Positions 8,248-16,259 of a DNA stretch of 64,000 nt are shown in pieces. This DNA comes from Streptomyces sp. CB01635 (GTDB taxonomy: Bacteria > Actinomycetota > Actinomycetes > Streptomycetales > Streptomycetaceae), in NCBI RefSeq assembly GCF_002803065.1, contig NZ_NNBL01000020.1:1-64000 (forward strand), in the 5' to 3' direction. Position 1 is the stretch's first letter. Each line of letters starts with the position of its first letter. The translations under genes and the position numbers were made by a program. A model generated the notes under the pieces. That model made no database searches. It was given only the letters and a program-made list of their open reading frames with translations, and was not told the DNA's origin.

Positions 8248-8967
8248 CTAGGCCGATCGGAGGTCGTCCCCGTCGGCGGCCGGTTCGCGATATCCGACCG
8301 CGGCGGCCGCCACGAGCAGGGTGCCGACGAGGAGCGGCCAGCCGAGGCCGTGGTGCAGCACGAGCAGCGCGCCGAGCGCGGCGCCCACCAGCATGGCCAC
8401 CAGGGAGACGATCCGGCGCCCCGCCCGCGGGTCGGTGCCGCCCGCGAGCGAGGACTCAGAGGCGAGCCCGGTCAGCGTCATCGTGAGGACTGTCGTGGTC
8501 ATGTCCGGGACCGCGAGCTTGCGGACCGTCGCGTTGCGCAGCCCCATGGCCCACGCGAGGGCCGCGATGAGCGCGCACGTGGCCGCGCCCGGCCAGGCGA
8601 ACGCGACGGCCGTCGCCACGGCGAGCAGGACCGCCTCGGTGACGAACACCGACCGCACCCAGGTCTCCCGTGCCCGCCCGGCGAACACCCCGGTGAGCCG
8701 CCCGGCGCACACGGCCCCCGCGAGGAACGCGCCGAGGGAGGTGAGCGACCCGAGCACGGAGAACCCGGGAGCGCCCGCGGCGGCGAAGCCGATGACGACG
8801 ACATTGCCGGTCATGTTCGCCGCGAAGACATGGCCGAGGCCCAGATAGCTGACCGCGTCGACGAAGCCGCTCACGACCGTGAGGACCGTGAGGGCCGCGG
8901 GGAGGGTGGACCTGCGCGGCACGGACGCGGGCGCCGCGGGTGGAACGCTGGCTTCACTCACCCGCAC
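8248..8967 (-). CDS. DUF1275 (YoaK-like) membrane protein
   Basis: A 239-residue integral membrane protein of the DUF1275/YoaK family. About six hydrophobic segments are visible, with the family-typical start LTVVSGFVDAVSYLGLGHVFAANMTGNVV near residue 30 and the later AWAMGLRNATVRKL motif. The family is widespread in actinobacteria and proteobacteria and has no established function; a transport role has been guessed. It is followed at its 5' side, 36 bases away, by the stop of the nickel/cobalt transporter on the same strand, so the two may be cotranscribed. GTG start; other in-frame starts are close by. Confidence 0.88.
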   Translation of the reverse strand: MRVSEASVPPAAPASVPRRSTLPAALTVLTVVSGFVDAVSYLGLGHVFAANMTGNVVVIGFAAAGAPGFSVLGSLTSLGAFLAGAVCAGRLTGVFAGRARETWVRSVFVTEAVLLAVATAVAFAWPGAATCALIAALAWAMGLRNATVRKLAVPDMTTTVLTMTLTGLASESSLAGGTDPRAGRRIVSLVAMLVGAALGALLVLHHGLGWPLLVGTLLVAAAAVGYREPAADGDDLRSA

Positions 8968-9003
8968 GACCTTACGGAGTCCCGGCCCCGGCGGCCCGCC
9001 GGA

Positions 9004-10098
9004 TCAGGTCCGCACGGCCCACCGTTGCTCGACCTTCGCGAGCCGCCAGTACCCGATGGCGGCCGCCCAGACGACGACGAACAGGCCCACGATGATGAAC
9101 CCGACGTTGTCCAGGTCGAGCCCCGCTATCCAGCCGGTCACCGAGTCCCGCAGGTCGAGCTTGTCGTGCAGGACGCCCACGAGCTCGATGGTGCCGATCA
9201 GGAACGCGACGGCGATCGACAGGCCGGTGATGGCCAGGTTGTAGAACACCTTGCGCACCGGGTTCGAGAACGCCCACTGGTACGCGAAGTTCATGAACGT
9301 CCCGTCCAGGGTGTCGAACAGGCTCATACCGGCGGCGAACAGGAGCGGCAGGCACAGGATCGCGTACCAGGGCAGCCCGGCCGCCGCGCCGCTGCCCGCC
9401 ATCACCATCAGCGTGACCTCGGTCGCCGTGTCGAAGCCGAGGCCGAAGAGGAAGCCGAGCGGGTACATCTGGCCCGGGCGGGTGATGGATTTGGTGAACC
9501 GGCCGAGGATCCGGTTCATGAACCCCCGTGAATCCAGGTGCTGTTCGAGCTCCGCCTCGTCGTACGAGCCCGCGCGCATCGCCCGGAACACCCGCAGGAT
9601 CCCCACCAGGGCGACGAGGTTGAGCGCCGCGATGAGGTAGAGGAAGGACCCGGAGATGGTGGTGCCCATGACGCCGAGCGTCTGATGGGTGGCGGACCCC
9701 TCGTTCATGATCCGCCCGGCGAGCTGGGTGCCTCCGGCGATCAGAGCGGCGAGCACGACCACGACGCTGGAGTGGCCGAGCGCGAACCAGAACCCCACCG
9801 ACACCGGGCGCTTGCCGTCGGCCATCAGTTTGCGGGTGGTGTTGTCGATCGCGGCGATGTGGTCCGCGTCGAACGCGTGCCGCATCCCCAGGGTGTACGC
9901 GGTGACGCCGAGGCCGATGCCGAAGGCCTTCGACCCCACCTCGTAGTGCTCCGGCACGACGAGCAGGAACAGCACGCCGAACGCGACGACATGGAGTGCG
10001 GCGATCACCGCGAGGAGCCCGGCGGTGCGGACGGTGTCCTCGCGCCGCCAGTGGAACGCGTCGCGTCCGGTCGCCGGGGACTTTACGGGCAGGGCCAT
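9004..10098 (-). CDS. NiCoT-family nickel/cobalt permease under B12 riboswitch
   Basis: A 364-residue polytopic transporter of the NiCoT (HoxN/NixA) family. The signature RHAFDADHIAAIDNTTR (HX4DH) lies in transmembrane segment II near residue 75, and a second family motif, FGLGFDTATEV, occurs in the middle. These His/Asp residues bind the metal in studied members. Because the transcript carries a cobalamin riboswitch, cobalt for B12 synthesis is the likely physiological cargo. I chose ATG 10098 rather than GTG 10116 because GGAG lies between them at correct spacing. The downstream DUF1275 gene may share the transcript. Confidence 0.93.
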   Translation of the reverse strand: MALPVKSPATGRDAFHWRREDTVRTAGLLAVIAALHVVAFGVLFLLVVPEHYEVGSKAFGIGLGVTAYTLGMRHAFDADHIAAIDNTTRKLMADGKRPVSVGFWFALGHSSVVVVLAALIAGGTQLAGRIMNEGSATHQTLGVMGTTISGSFLYLIAALNLVALVGILRVFRAMRAGSYDEAELEQHLDSRGFMNRILGRFTKSITRPGQMYPLGFLFGLGFDTATEVTLMVMAGSGAAAGLPWYAILCLPLLFAAGMSLFDTLDGTFMNFAYQWAFSNPVRKVFYNLAITGLSIAVAFLIGTIELVGVLHDKLDLRDSVTGWIAGLDLDNVGFIIVGLFVVVWAAAIGYWRLAKVEQRWAVRT

Positions 10099-10139
10099 GC
10101 GGTCACGCTCCAACACCTCGTGGAATCACTTCGTGAGAT

Positions 10140-10345
10140 GCCGTGGCCGGTCTCCTGGCTGACGGGTGTCCGCGTCCGCCCCTGCCTTCCCAGCTGCGCG
10201 TGGCAGCCAGTGGCGTAGTGGGGCAAGGCGTCCCGAGTCGTCTCGTTGCCGAGGGACCCGGGGCCCGATCACAGTGGCGAGGGCCGCTTCGGTCTGAGTC
10301 CTTGAGGGACCGTCACCGAATTCCCGAGCACCACGGCCCGCCCAC
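10140..10345 (-). promoter_or_regulatory. Cobalamin (B12) riboswitch upstream of nickel/cobalt transporter
   Basis: Read on the minus strand, the leader contains the B12 box AGCCAGGAGACCGGCC, close to the consensus rAGYCMGGAGACCKGCC. Before it come the conserved core GCGGCCCTCGCCACTGT, GCCACTGGC, the CAGCTGGGAAGGC element, and the 5' part GGGAATTCGGTGACGG. Order and spacing match the cobalamin aptamer. It ends about 40 bases before the transporter start, so adenosylcobalamin would repress translation or cause early termination. Exact boundaries are approximate. Confidence 0.88.
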
Positions 10346-10439
10346 AGTAGAGGCCGGTCGGCGACGCCTGCAAGGCTGCACAGCTGCGTAGGTGTGCGCG
10401 GGTATTCAAGATCACATCGGTGGCTGCGAGGATGGGGCC

Positions 10440-10802
10440 ATGCATCTCGTCCCTGCCGAGCGCGCCGACCGCCGCACGATCGACGGCCACCGGGTCTGCG
10501 AAGCCATCGCCGCCATCGGTGAGCCAGGACATGTCCGCGCCTGGGCCGACCGGTTCTCGCTGCTCGCCGATCCCCGCCGCCTCGCGCTGCTCCTCGCGCT
10601 GTACCGGGCGGGGCCGCTGGCCGTGTCGGACCTCGCCGTCGCGACGGGCATGAACGACCCGGCGGTCTCGCAGGCGCTGCGGCTGCTGCGCGCGGCCGGA
10701 GTGGTCGAGGGGGAGAAGGAGGGCAGGATCGTGCGTTACCGCGTCGTCGACGCGGCGACCGCGGACCTTCTCGAGCACTGCGCGACGGACGGCGCGCACT
10801 GA
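10440..10802 (+). CDS. ArsR-family metal-type regulator
   Basis: A 120-residue winged-helix protein of the ArsR/SmtB family. The core ADPRRLALLLALYRAGPLAVSDLA is followed by the recognition helix region MNDPAVSQALRLLRAAGVV and the wing EKEGRIVRYRV. Candidate metal ligands are the Cys at VCEAIA near the N-terminus and the C-terminal EHCATDGAH cluster (Cys, Asp, His). It is divergent from the B12-regulated nickel/cobalt transporter, so I infer a nickel or cobalt sensor of the NmtR/KmtR kind; the metal is not provable from sequence. ATG 10440 follows GAGGATGGGG. An upstream GTG is in frame but less convincing. Confidence 0.87.
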   Translation: MHLVPAERADRRTIDGHRVCEAIAAIGEPGHVRAWADRFSLLADPRRLALLLALYRAGPLAVSDLAVATGMNDPAVSQALRLLRAAGVVEGEKEGRIVRYRVVDAATADLLEHCATDGAH

Positions 10803-10817
10803 CACGTGCGCGCCGTC
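10788..10817. terminator. Hairpin at the ArsR stop codon, facing ppa
   Basis: GACGGCGCGCAC and GTGCGCGCCGTC form a perfect 12-bp stem with a six-base loop that contains the ArsR stop codon. It lies between two convergent genes and should serve both. Confidence 0.75.
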
Positions 10818-10834
10818 GCCGACTGCTCTGTCCT

Positions 10835-11392
10835 TCAGTCCCGTTGGCCGTTGGCCCGGCGACGTGCGGCGGCGATCTCCGCGTACGTGAGGTCGCGCCC
10901 CTCCCAGTGCGAGCCCTCGGCGGACTTGCCGGGCTCCAGGTCCTTGTAGACCTCGAAGAAGTGCGTGATCTCCAGGCGGTCGAACTCGGGGATGTCCTCG
11001 ATGTCCTGCACGGAGGCATGGCGCGGATCGTGCGCGGGCACGCACAGGACCTTCTCGTCCATGCCCTTCTCGTCCCGCATCACGAACATGCCGATCGCGC
11101 GGCACTCGACGGTGCAGCCGGGGAACGTCGGATCGCCCACCAGGACGAGCGCGTCGAGCGGATCGCCGTCGCGCCCGAGCGTGTCCTCGATGTATCCGTA
11201 GTCCGCGGGGTACTGGGTGGAGGTGAACAGCATCCGGTCGAGCCTGATCCGGCCGACGGAATGGTCCATCTCGTACTTGTTGCGGGAGCCTTGGGGGATC
11301 TCCACGGTGACGTCGAACGCGTGGGCCGCGTCGGTGCCGTGGGCTGCGTCGGTGTGTCGGACCTCGTTGTCCAAGCCGGCCTCCTCGTCCAC
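10835..11392 (-). CDS. ppa: Inorganic pyrophosphatase (family I)
   Basis: A 185-residue family I soluble inorganic pyrophosphatase, which hydrolyses pyrophosphate to two phosphates and drives biosynthetic reactions. The family signature DGDPLDALVL carries the metal-binding Asp residues. Upstream are the substrate-binding NKYEMD and YPADYGYIEDTLG segments. The N-terminal 25 residues contain a small duplicated Thr-Asp-Ala-Ala-His block and are longer than in most homologues. GTG start, supported by GGGAGGA eight bases upstream. Cytoplasmic housekeeping enzyme. Confidence 0.95.
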   Translation of the reverse strand: MDEEAGLDNEVRHTDAAHGTDAAHAFDVTVEIPQGSRNKYEMDHSVGRIRLDRMLFTSTQYPADYGYIEDTLGRDGDPLDALVLVGDPTFPGCTVECRAIGMFVMRDEKGMDEKVLCVPAHDPRHASVQDIEDIPEFDRLEITHFFEVYKDLEPGKSAEGSHWEGRDLTYAEIAAARRRANGQRD

Positions 11393-11422
11393 CCCGAGTG
11401 TCCTCCCGGGAGTGCGGGCGCG

Positions 11423-11929
11423 TCAGCCTATCGGGAACTCCAATTCGGGCCTGTCCCACATCACGGCGGGCGGGTTGGCGGCGGCCGTGCCGGTGGGTAC
11501 GGCCCCCACGCTGCGGTAGAAGCCCTCGGCGGGCGGGTGCGAGACCACGCGGACCGAGGTGAGTCCTGCCGCGCGCGCCTCGTCCTTCATATGGCTGACG
11601 AGCAGCCGGCCGATGCCGAGTCCCTGCGCCGCGTCGGCGACGAACATCAGGTCGAGCTCCGGCGGCACCAGCGTGAGCGCGTAGAAACCGAGCACCAGGT
11701 CATCGGCGCCGACCGCGACGAAGACGCGATGGGCCTCGATGTAGTCGGGCCCCACCCGGTAGCCGGCCACCATCGACGCGTACGGGGCCTCGTAGGCGCG
11801 CGACGTGCGGACGAGCCGGGTCAGCCGCTTGGCGTCACGGGCTGTCGCCCGGCGCACCCGGACCGTCCCGCCGTTCCCCGTGCTTCCCGCGGTGGTAATG
11901 CTCGAAGTCATAGTGAGAGTATTACGCAT
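11423..11929 (-). CDS. GNAT-family N-acetyltransferase
   Basis: A 168-residue GNAT protein. The acetyl-CoA-binding motif A is seen as DAAQGLGIGRLLVSHMKDEAR (Q/R-x-x-G-x-G/A). Motif B is suggested by FYRSVGAVPTG near the C-terminus. The N-terminal 20 residues are Ser/Thr/Gly-rich. Start is uncertain: ATG 11929 and ATG 11911 are both possible, and neither has a clear ribosome site. Substrate is unknown. Confidence 0.85.
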   Translation of the reverse strand: MRNTLTMTSSITTAGSTGNGGTVRVRRATARDAKRLTRLVRTSRAYEAPYASMVAGYRVGPDYIEAHRVFVAVGADDLVLGFYALTLVPPELDLMFVADAAQGLGIGRLLVSHMKDEARAAGLTSVRVVSHPPAEGFYRSVGAVPTGTAAANPPAVMWDRPELEFPIG

Positions 11930-11971
11930 CCTGCCGCGCCGATCGACCCGGGACGGTGCACGCCGGCCCTC

Positions 11972-13132
11972 TCACGCGGTGGGAACGGTGGACTGCACCT
12001 GCCGCAGGAACGTCGCGTTGTCCGGTGTCTGCCGGATCCGCTCGACGAGCGTCTCGAGCCCCGCGTGTCCGTCCCGCGACTGAAGCGCCCGCCGCAGACC
12101 GCGCACGACCGCCAACTCGGCCTCAGGTAGGAGGAGTTCCTCGCGACGGGTGCCGGACTGGGTGAGGTCGACGGCGGGGTGGATCCGGCGCTCGGCGAGG
12201 CTGCGGTCGAGACGGATCTCCATGTTGCCCGTGCTCTTGAGCTCCTCGAAGAAGTAGTCGTCGGCGCGGGAGCCGGTGTCGACGAGCGCGGTGGCGAGGA
12301 TGGTGAGCGAGCCGCCCTCCTCGACGAGCCTCGCCGCGCCGAAGAACCGCTTGGGGCCGATCAGCGCGGAGGCGTCGACACCGCCGCTGAGCGTACGGCC
12401 GCCGGACGAGGCCGTGTTGTTGTGGGCGCGGCACAGGCGCGTCAGGGAGTCCAGGAGGATGACGACGTCACGGCCGTCCTCGACGAGCCGCTTGGCGCGC
12501 TCGACGGCGAGTTCGGCCAGCGCGATATGCGCCTTCGCGGGCTGGTCGAAGGTCGAGGCGAAGACCTCGCCGCGCACCGAGCGCCGCATGTCGGTGACCT
12601 CCTCAGGCCGTTCGTCGAGGAGCACCACCATCAGATGGGCCTCGGGGTGGTTCGTGGCGACGGACGCGGCGAGCTGCTGGAGCAGCACCGTCTTGCCGGT
12701 CTTGGGCGGCGCCACGATCAGCCCGCGCTGCCCCTTGCCGATGGGGGTGAACAGGTCGACGACGCGGGGCGTCACGCCGCCCTTCGCGGTTTCGAGACGC
12801 AGGCGCTGCCGCGGGTGCAGGGGGGTGAGGTCACCGAAATCGGGCCGCCCGCGCAGCTCCTGGCCAAGGTGCCCGTTGACGCGCTCGACCTCGGCGAGGA
12901 CGCGCGGCCTGCCGCACGTCCCCTGAATCAAGTCGCCCTTGCGCAGGCCGAGTCGGCGGATCAGGGCGGTCGGCACCTGGACGTCGTGCGACGTCGGCAG
13001 GAGGTCGGCGAGGCGCAGGAACCCGGGCCCGTTGCCCGAGGTGTCGAGGACGCCCGCGGCCTGGACCGCGACCTCCTTCGGCTGCGTCGTGAACGCCTTT
13101 GTGGTGGTGGGGGGTTCGAGTGTGGTGGTCAT
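11972..13132 (-). CDS. Rho-type transcription termination factor (short second copy)
   Basis: A 386-residue Rho homologue. The primary RNA-binding domain (about residues 35-115) is followed by the RecA-like ATPase with P-loop APPKTGKT near residue 142, Walker B VVILLDSLTRL, the Q-loop SGGRTLSGGVDASAL, and the arginine-finger segment TGSRADDYFFEE. Canonical actinobacterial Rho carries a long Arg-rich insertion domain and is 600-700 residues long. This protein has only about 35 residues before the RNA-binding domain, so I think it is a paralogue rather than the housekeeping Rho; the rest of the genome would have to show that. AAAGGA lies nine bases before the ATG. The leader is long and structured. 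Confidence 0.9.
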   Translation of the reverse strand: MTTTLEPPTTTKAFTTQPKEVAVQAAGVLDTSGNGPGFLRLADLLPTSHDVQVPTALIRRLGLRKGDLIQGTCGRPRVLAEVERVNGHLGQELRGRPDFGDLTPLHPRQRLRLETAKGGVTPRVVDLFTPIGKGQRGLIVAPPKTGKTVLLQQLAASVATNHPEAHLMVVLLDERPEEVTDMRRSVRGEVFASTFDQPAKAHIALAELAVERAKRLVEDGRDVVILLDSLTRLCRAHNNTASSGGRTLSGGVDASALIGPKRFFGAARLVEEGGSLTILATALVDTGSRADDYFFEELKSTGNMEIRLDRSLAERRIHPAVDLTQSGTRREELLLPEAELAVVRGLRRALQSRDGHAGLETLVERIRQTPDNATFLRQVQSTVPTA

Positions 13133-13275
13133 CGGGATCGGTCCTTTCGCGGACGTTCGTACGAGAGCATGAGTGAGGGGGGATCCGGCGGGATCGGGGC
13201 GGTGACTGCACGCCCCGCGAGGCGGGCGGGCGAAGAGGCCCGTGAAAGCCCTGAGAAGCCTGTGGCCGGGAAGAA

Positions 13276-13356
13276 GCGATGCGGGGTACGGCGCGTCGGC
13301 GCCGCCTGGCGCATCGCTGACATCGATTCGACGAATCCCGCTGTAGCGGCGATTCG
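13276..13356 (-). promoter_or_regulatory. Two hairpins in the leader of the rho-like gene
   Basis: Within the 412-base gap upstream of the rho-like gene two inverted repeats are visible. GCGATGCG/CGCATCGC (13276-13317) encloses a second GGCGC/GCGCC pair, and CGAATC-CCGCT pairs with AGCGG-c-GATTCG (13332-13356). Rho genes are often autoregulated through their leader. That role here is an inference. Confidence 0.5.
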
Positions 13357-13530
13357 GAGAGGGAGACTGGCACCGGCGCCGAAGAGGCGGCTAGCACGCG
13401 TGCCATTGGCACTGTAACACCATGGGGGCGCCGTCCCGCAAGGGCTTACGTCACGGACCGCGGTGCCGACCCGGCCCGGGAGCCCCTGCTCGAACCCTTC
13501 ACCACAGCCCCTGCGGTCCCAGGCGCGGCC

Positions 13531-13536
13531 TATGCT
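13531..13536 (+). promoter_or_regulatory. Candidate -10 element for a leaderless transcript
   Basis: TATGCT ends nine bases before the ATG of the methyltransferase gene, and no ribosome site is present in between. Transcription would start at or next to the ATG, giving a leaderless mRNA. No clear -35 box was identified. Confidence 0.4.
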
Positions 13537-13544
13537 GAGCCACG

Positions 13545-14270
13545 ATGTTCGCACCCGAAGGCCCCACCGTCCGCGAGCTCGCCGTCCAGGCGCTGTCCTC
13601 CGTCGAGCACGGCTACGACCTGCTCGCCCCCAAGTTCGACCGCACGCCGTTCCGCACGCCCCTGTCGGTCCTCGCACCGGTCACCCGTGCCCTGCGCCGC
13701 ATGGGCCCCTTCGAGCGCGGACTCGACCTGTGCTGCGGGACCGGCGCGGGGTTCGGCGTGCTGCGGCAGGTGTGCCGCGAGCGGCCCGTCGGGGTCGACA
13801 TCAGCGCGGGCATGCTCACGGCGGGCCGCGCGGCCCACACGAGCGGCGCGGACCTGGTGCGCGCCGACGCCCTCGCGCTGCCCTTCGGGCCGGCCTTCGA
13901 CCTGGTCGTCAGCTTCGGGGCGTTCGGCCACTTCCTGCCACGGCAGCGGCCCGCGCTGTTCGCCCAGGTCCACTCCGTGCTGAGGCCGGGCGGACGCTTC
14001 GCGTTCCCGGTGCCGGCTCCCGCGCGGCCCGGCTCCCGCGGCTACTGGTCGATGCTGGCCTTCGACGGCGCGATGCGGGTCCGCAACGCGCTGTGGCGGC
14101 CCCCCTTCGTCATGTACTACCGCGGCTTCCGCCTCGGCGATGTACGCAGCGAGCTGGTCGCTGCCGGTTTCGGCGTGGAGCTCCAGGCGCTGCCCGAACT
14201 CGGTGAGCGCTCCGACGGCAGCCCCCGGTGCCGCCTCCTGGTGGCCACGAAGACCGGCGCGCCCCGCTAA
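13545..14270 (+). CDS. Class I SAM-dependent methyltransferase
   Basis: A 241-residue methyltransferase. The SAM-binding glycine motif I is LDLCCGTGAGFGVLR near residue 62, followed by VGVDISAGML (motif Post-I) and ADALALPFG (motif II). A methyltransferase type 11 domain covers the middle of the protein. Substrate is unknown; the C-terminal part is small-molecule-methyltransferase-like. There is no ribosome site, and a -10-like TATGCT just upstream suggests a leaderless start. The 3' end overlaps the convergent SnoaL-like gene by four bases. Confidence 0.87.
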   Translation: MFAPEGPTVRELAVQALSSVEHGYDLLAPKFDRTPFRTPLSVLAPVTRALRRMGPFERGLDLCCGTGAGFGVLRQVCRERPVGVDISAGMLTAGRAAHTSGADLVRADALALPFGPAFDLVVSFGAFGHFLPRQRPALFAQVHSVLRPGGRFAFPVPAPARPGSRGYWSMLAFDGAMRVRNALWRPPFVMYYRGFRLGDVRSELVAAGFGVELQALPELGERSDGSPRCRLLVATKTGAPR

Positions 14271-14752
14271 GCGGCGGTCTCTGGCGCGCCGCCGGCCTGC
14301 CGTACGTCCTCGTGGAGATGCACGATCAGCCAGCGGCCGGCCGCGGGGTCCTTGCGCAGGACCGCCGTGTTCCGCAGCAGCTCGGGACGGAGCGGGGTGC
14401 CGTCCGGGCCGGGCGCGTATGCGACGCGCAGCCAGTAGCGCAGGACCGCTGTGTCACCGAAGACGTCGACGACCGGGTCGTACGGGCGAAGCCCGCTCCC
14501 CACGGGCCCGTCATCGGACTCGGGCCGCTCGTCCCGCACCCGGTCCAGGTCCGGCTTGCCGAGCAGCAGCGGCTCGGCGGCCGGGTCCCAGATCGTCGCC
14601 TCCGGGTCGAGCCGGGCGTCGATCTGGGCGCGGTCCCCGGTGGCGTACGCCTCGTACATGCCGGTCACGACGGACCAGACGGCGGCCACGTCGCCGGGCG
14701 CCGCGCCCGGCCTGGCCAGTGCGGGGCGGGCGGACACGGCGGACTCGGGCAT
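14267..14752 (-). CDS. SnoaL/NTF2-like protein
   Basis: A 161-residue protein with the cone-shaped NTF2/SnoaL fold pattern: an opening helix (VAAVWSVVTGMYEAYATGD), the IDARLDPEATIWDP segment, and a long C-terminal beta sheet ending in WLIVHLHEDV. The family includes cyclases, isomerases and non-enzymatic stress proteins. No catalytic pair is certain here. AGGAG lies about ten bases before the ATG. Confidence 0.8.
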   Translation of the reverse strand: MPESAVSARPALARPGAAPGDVAAVWSVVTGMYEAYATGDRAQIDARLDPEATIWDPAAEPLLLGKPDLDRVRDERPESDDGPVGSGLRPYDPVVDVFGDTAVLRYWLRVAYAPGPDGTPLRPELLRNTAVLRKDPAAGRWLIVHLHEDVRQAGGAPETAA

Positions 14753-14923
14753 GAGGGATGCTCCTGGTCGGACGGGGGAGGCGCGCCGGGGCGACGCGGA
14801 TGCCAGGCCACCGTAACGGGTCGTCGGTGACGGGTGACCGGTCGGGCCGCAGCGACAGACAGGTGGGCGGGGCTCCGACGCAGGCCCTAGGGGTGCGGCC
14901 GGTCGAGGGGGCGGGCGGTGCGC

Positions 14924-16102
14924 TCAGTGCGTCGTGTCCTGCGGGAACGTCAGCTGGCCGCTCATCCACTGCATGGCCGGCGCGATCTCTCGCTGCCATG
15001 TCGTGAAGCGGTGGCTGCCGCGCGGCAGGATGATCTGGGCCGACGTCATGGGCGGCTTGACCGCGTGCAGGAACCTCATCGTGTCGCTGAAGTCCTTCTC
15101 GCCCGACCTGCTGCTGGCGGCGAGGACGGACACGCGCGGCACGGGCAGGTTCTCCAGGCGCCAGATCAGGTCGTGCTCGCGCTGTCGCTGCGCGGCGTGG
15201 GGACCCGAGCCGAAGAGGCTGCCCGTCGTCAGGTCGTCGCCGATCCTGTAGTCCGCCGACAGCGCGGCCGCCGACGTGTACACACCGGGGTGGCGCAAGG
15301 TGAGCTGGAGTGCGCACGTGCCGCCCGACGAGTATCCGAGGGCGCCCCACGCGCTCGGGTCGTGGCCCACGCGGTACGCCCGCTTGAGCGCCTCAGGCAG
15401 GTCCTTCGTGAAGAACGTCTCGGCCCGCGGACCGCCCGGCACGTCCACGCACTCCGTGTCACGGGGCGGCGCGATCGTCGGGCGCACCATCACGATCACC
15501 GTCGGCTGCATCCTGTCCGCCCGCAGCAGCCGGTCCGCGGTCTGGGGGACCTGGAGGTACTGGGCGAGGTTCATGATGCCGCCCGGATAGCCGCTGATCG
15601 CGACCATCACGGGGAAGCGCTGGCGGTGGAACTGCTGCTGGAAGTACTGCGGCGGCAGATACACGAAGGCCGGGTTCACGGCCCGGCTGCGCCGTCCGAC
15701 GATCTTGACCGACTCGACCCGGCCGACCTGCGCCGCGGGCCCGTGCGGAATCCCCCTCACCCGATCGAGGCCCTGCGGCCCGGCGGGCTGCACCAGACCG
15801 CCGCGCACCGCGCCGACCGTGGTGTAGATGCCGCCGTGGCCGAGCGCCGTGACCTCGGCGGGCGCCTTGTCGACATGGCCGAGCAGCTCGTCCCACGAGC
15901 CGTAGAAGTCGAAGTTCGTGTTCACGGCGACGGCGACCGCGGTGAGGATCGTGAGCTGGGTCGCGCCGATCACGCCGAGTCGGCCGAGCACGGCGGCGGG
16001 CCCGCGCCGGGCGAGCCGTGGCCACACCCAGACCGTGAGCGCCACACACACCAGGGCGGCCAGCACCGTCGCGTATTCGAGTGCCCGGCTCGTCAGGCCC
16101 AT
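14924..16102 (-). CDS. Membrane-anchored esterase (esterase D/Ag85-like)
   Basis: A 392-residue protein with two N-terminal transmembrane segments (about residues 8-27 and 40-62) and an extracytoplasmic alpha/beta-hydrolase domain of the esterase D / mycolyltransferase-like superfamily. The nucleophile elbow is GYSSGG near residue 265, and the general base His is in GSHRFTTW near the C-terminus. Similar Streptomyces proteins are annotated as secreted esterases. GAGGAAAC precedes the ATG. It is divergent from the lipid aminoacyltransferase gene, sharing a 157-base promoter region. Confidence 0.85.
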   Translation of the reverse strand: MGLTSRALEYATVLAALVCVALTVWVWPRLARRGPAAVLGRLGVIGATQLTILTAVAVAVNTNFDFYGSWDELLGHVDKAPAEVTALGHGGIYTTVGAVRGGLVQPAGPQGLDRVRGIPHGPAAQVGRVESVKIVGRRSRAVNPAFVYLPPQYFQQQFHRQRFPVMVAISGYPGGIMNLAQYLQVPQTADRLLRADRMQPTVIVMVRPTIAPPRDTECVDVPGGPRAETFFTKDLPEALKRAYRVGHDPSAWGALGYSSGGTCALQLTLRHPGVYTSAAALSADYRIGDDLTTGSLFGSGPHAAQRQREHDLIWRLENLPVPRVSVLAASSRSGEKDFSDTMRFLHAVKPPMTSAQIILPRGSHRFTTWQREIAPAMQWMSGQLTFPQDTTH

Positions 16103-16259
16103 GGTTTCCTCAACTTTCAGCCGTCATCTGCGCTGTTCGGCAGTTTTCACCGGGAAAGAGGCGCGACGGCCGAAGAAGGTTTGCCGGCCACCGCGTTCTT
16201 ACCGTGCTGTTGTGTCGCTCTTACTCCAGCGATGTGGAGCACTCCTACGCTCGGTCACT

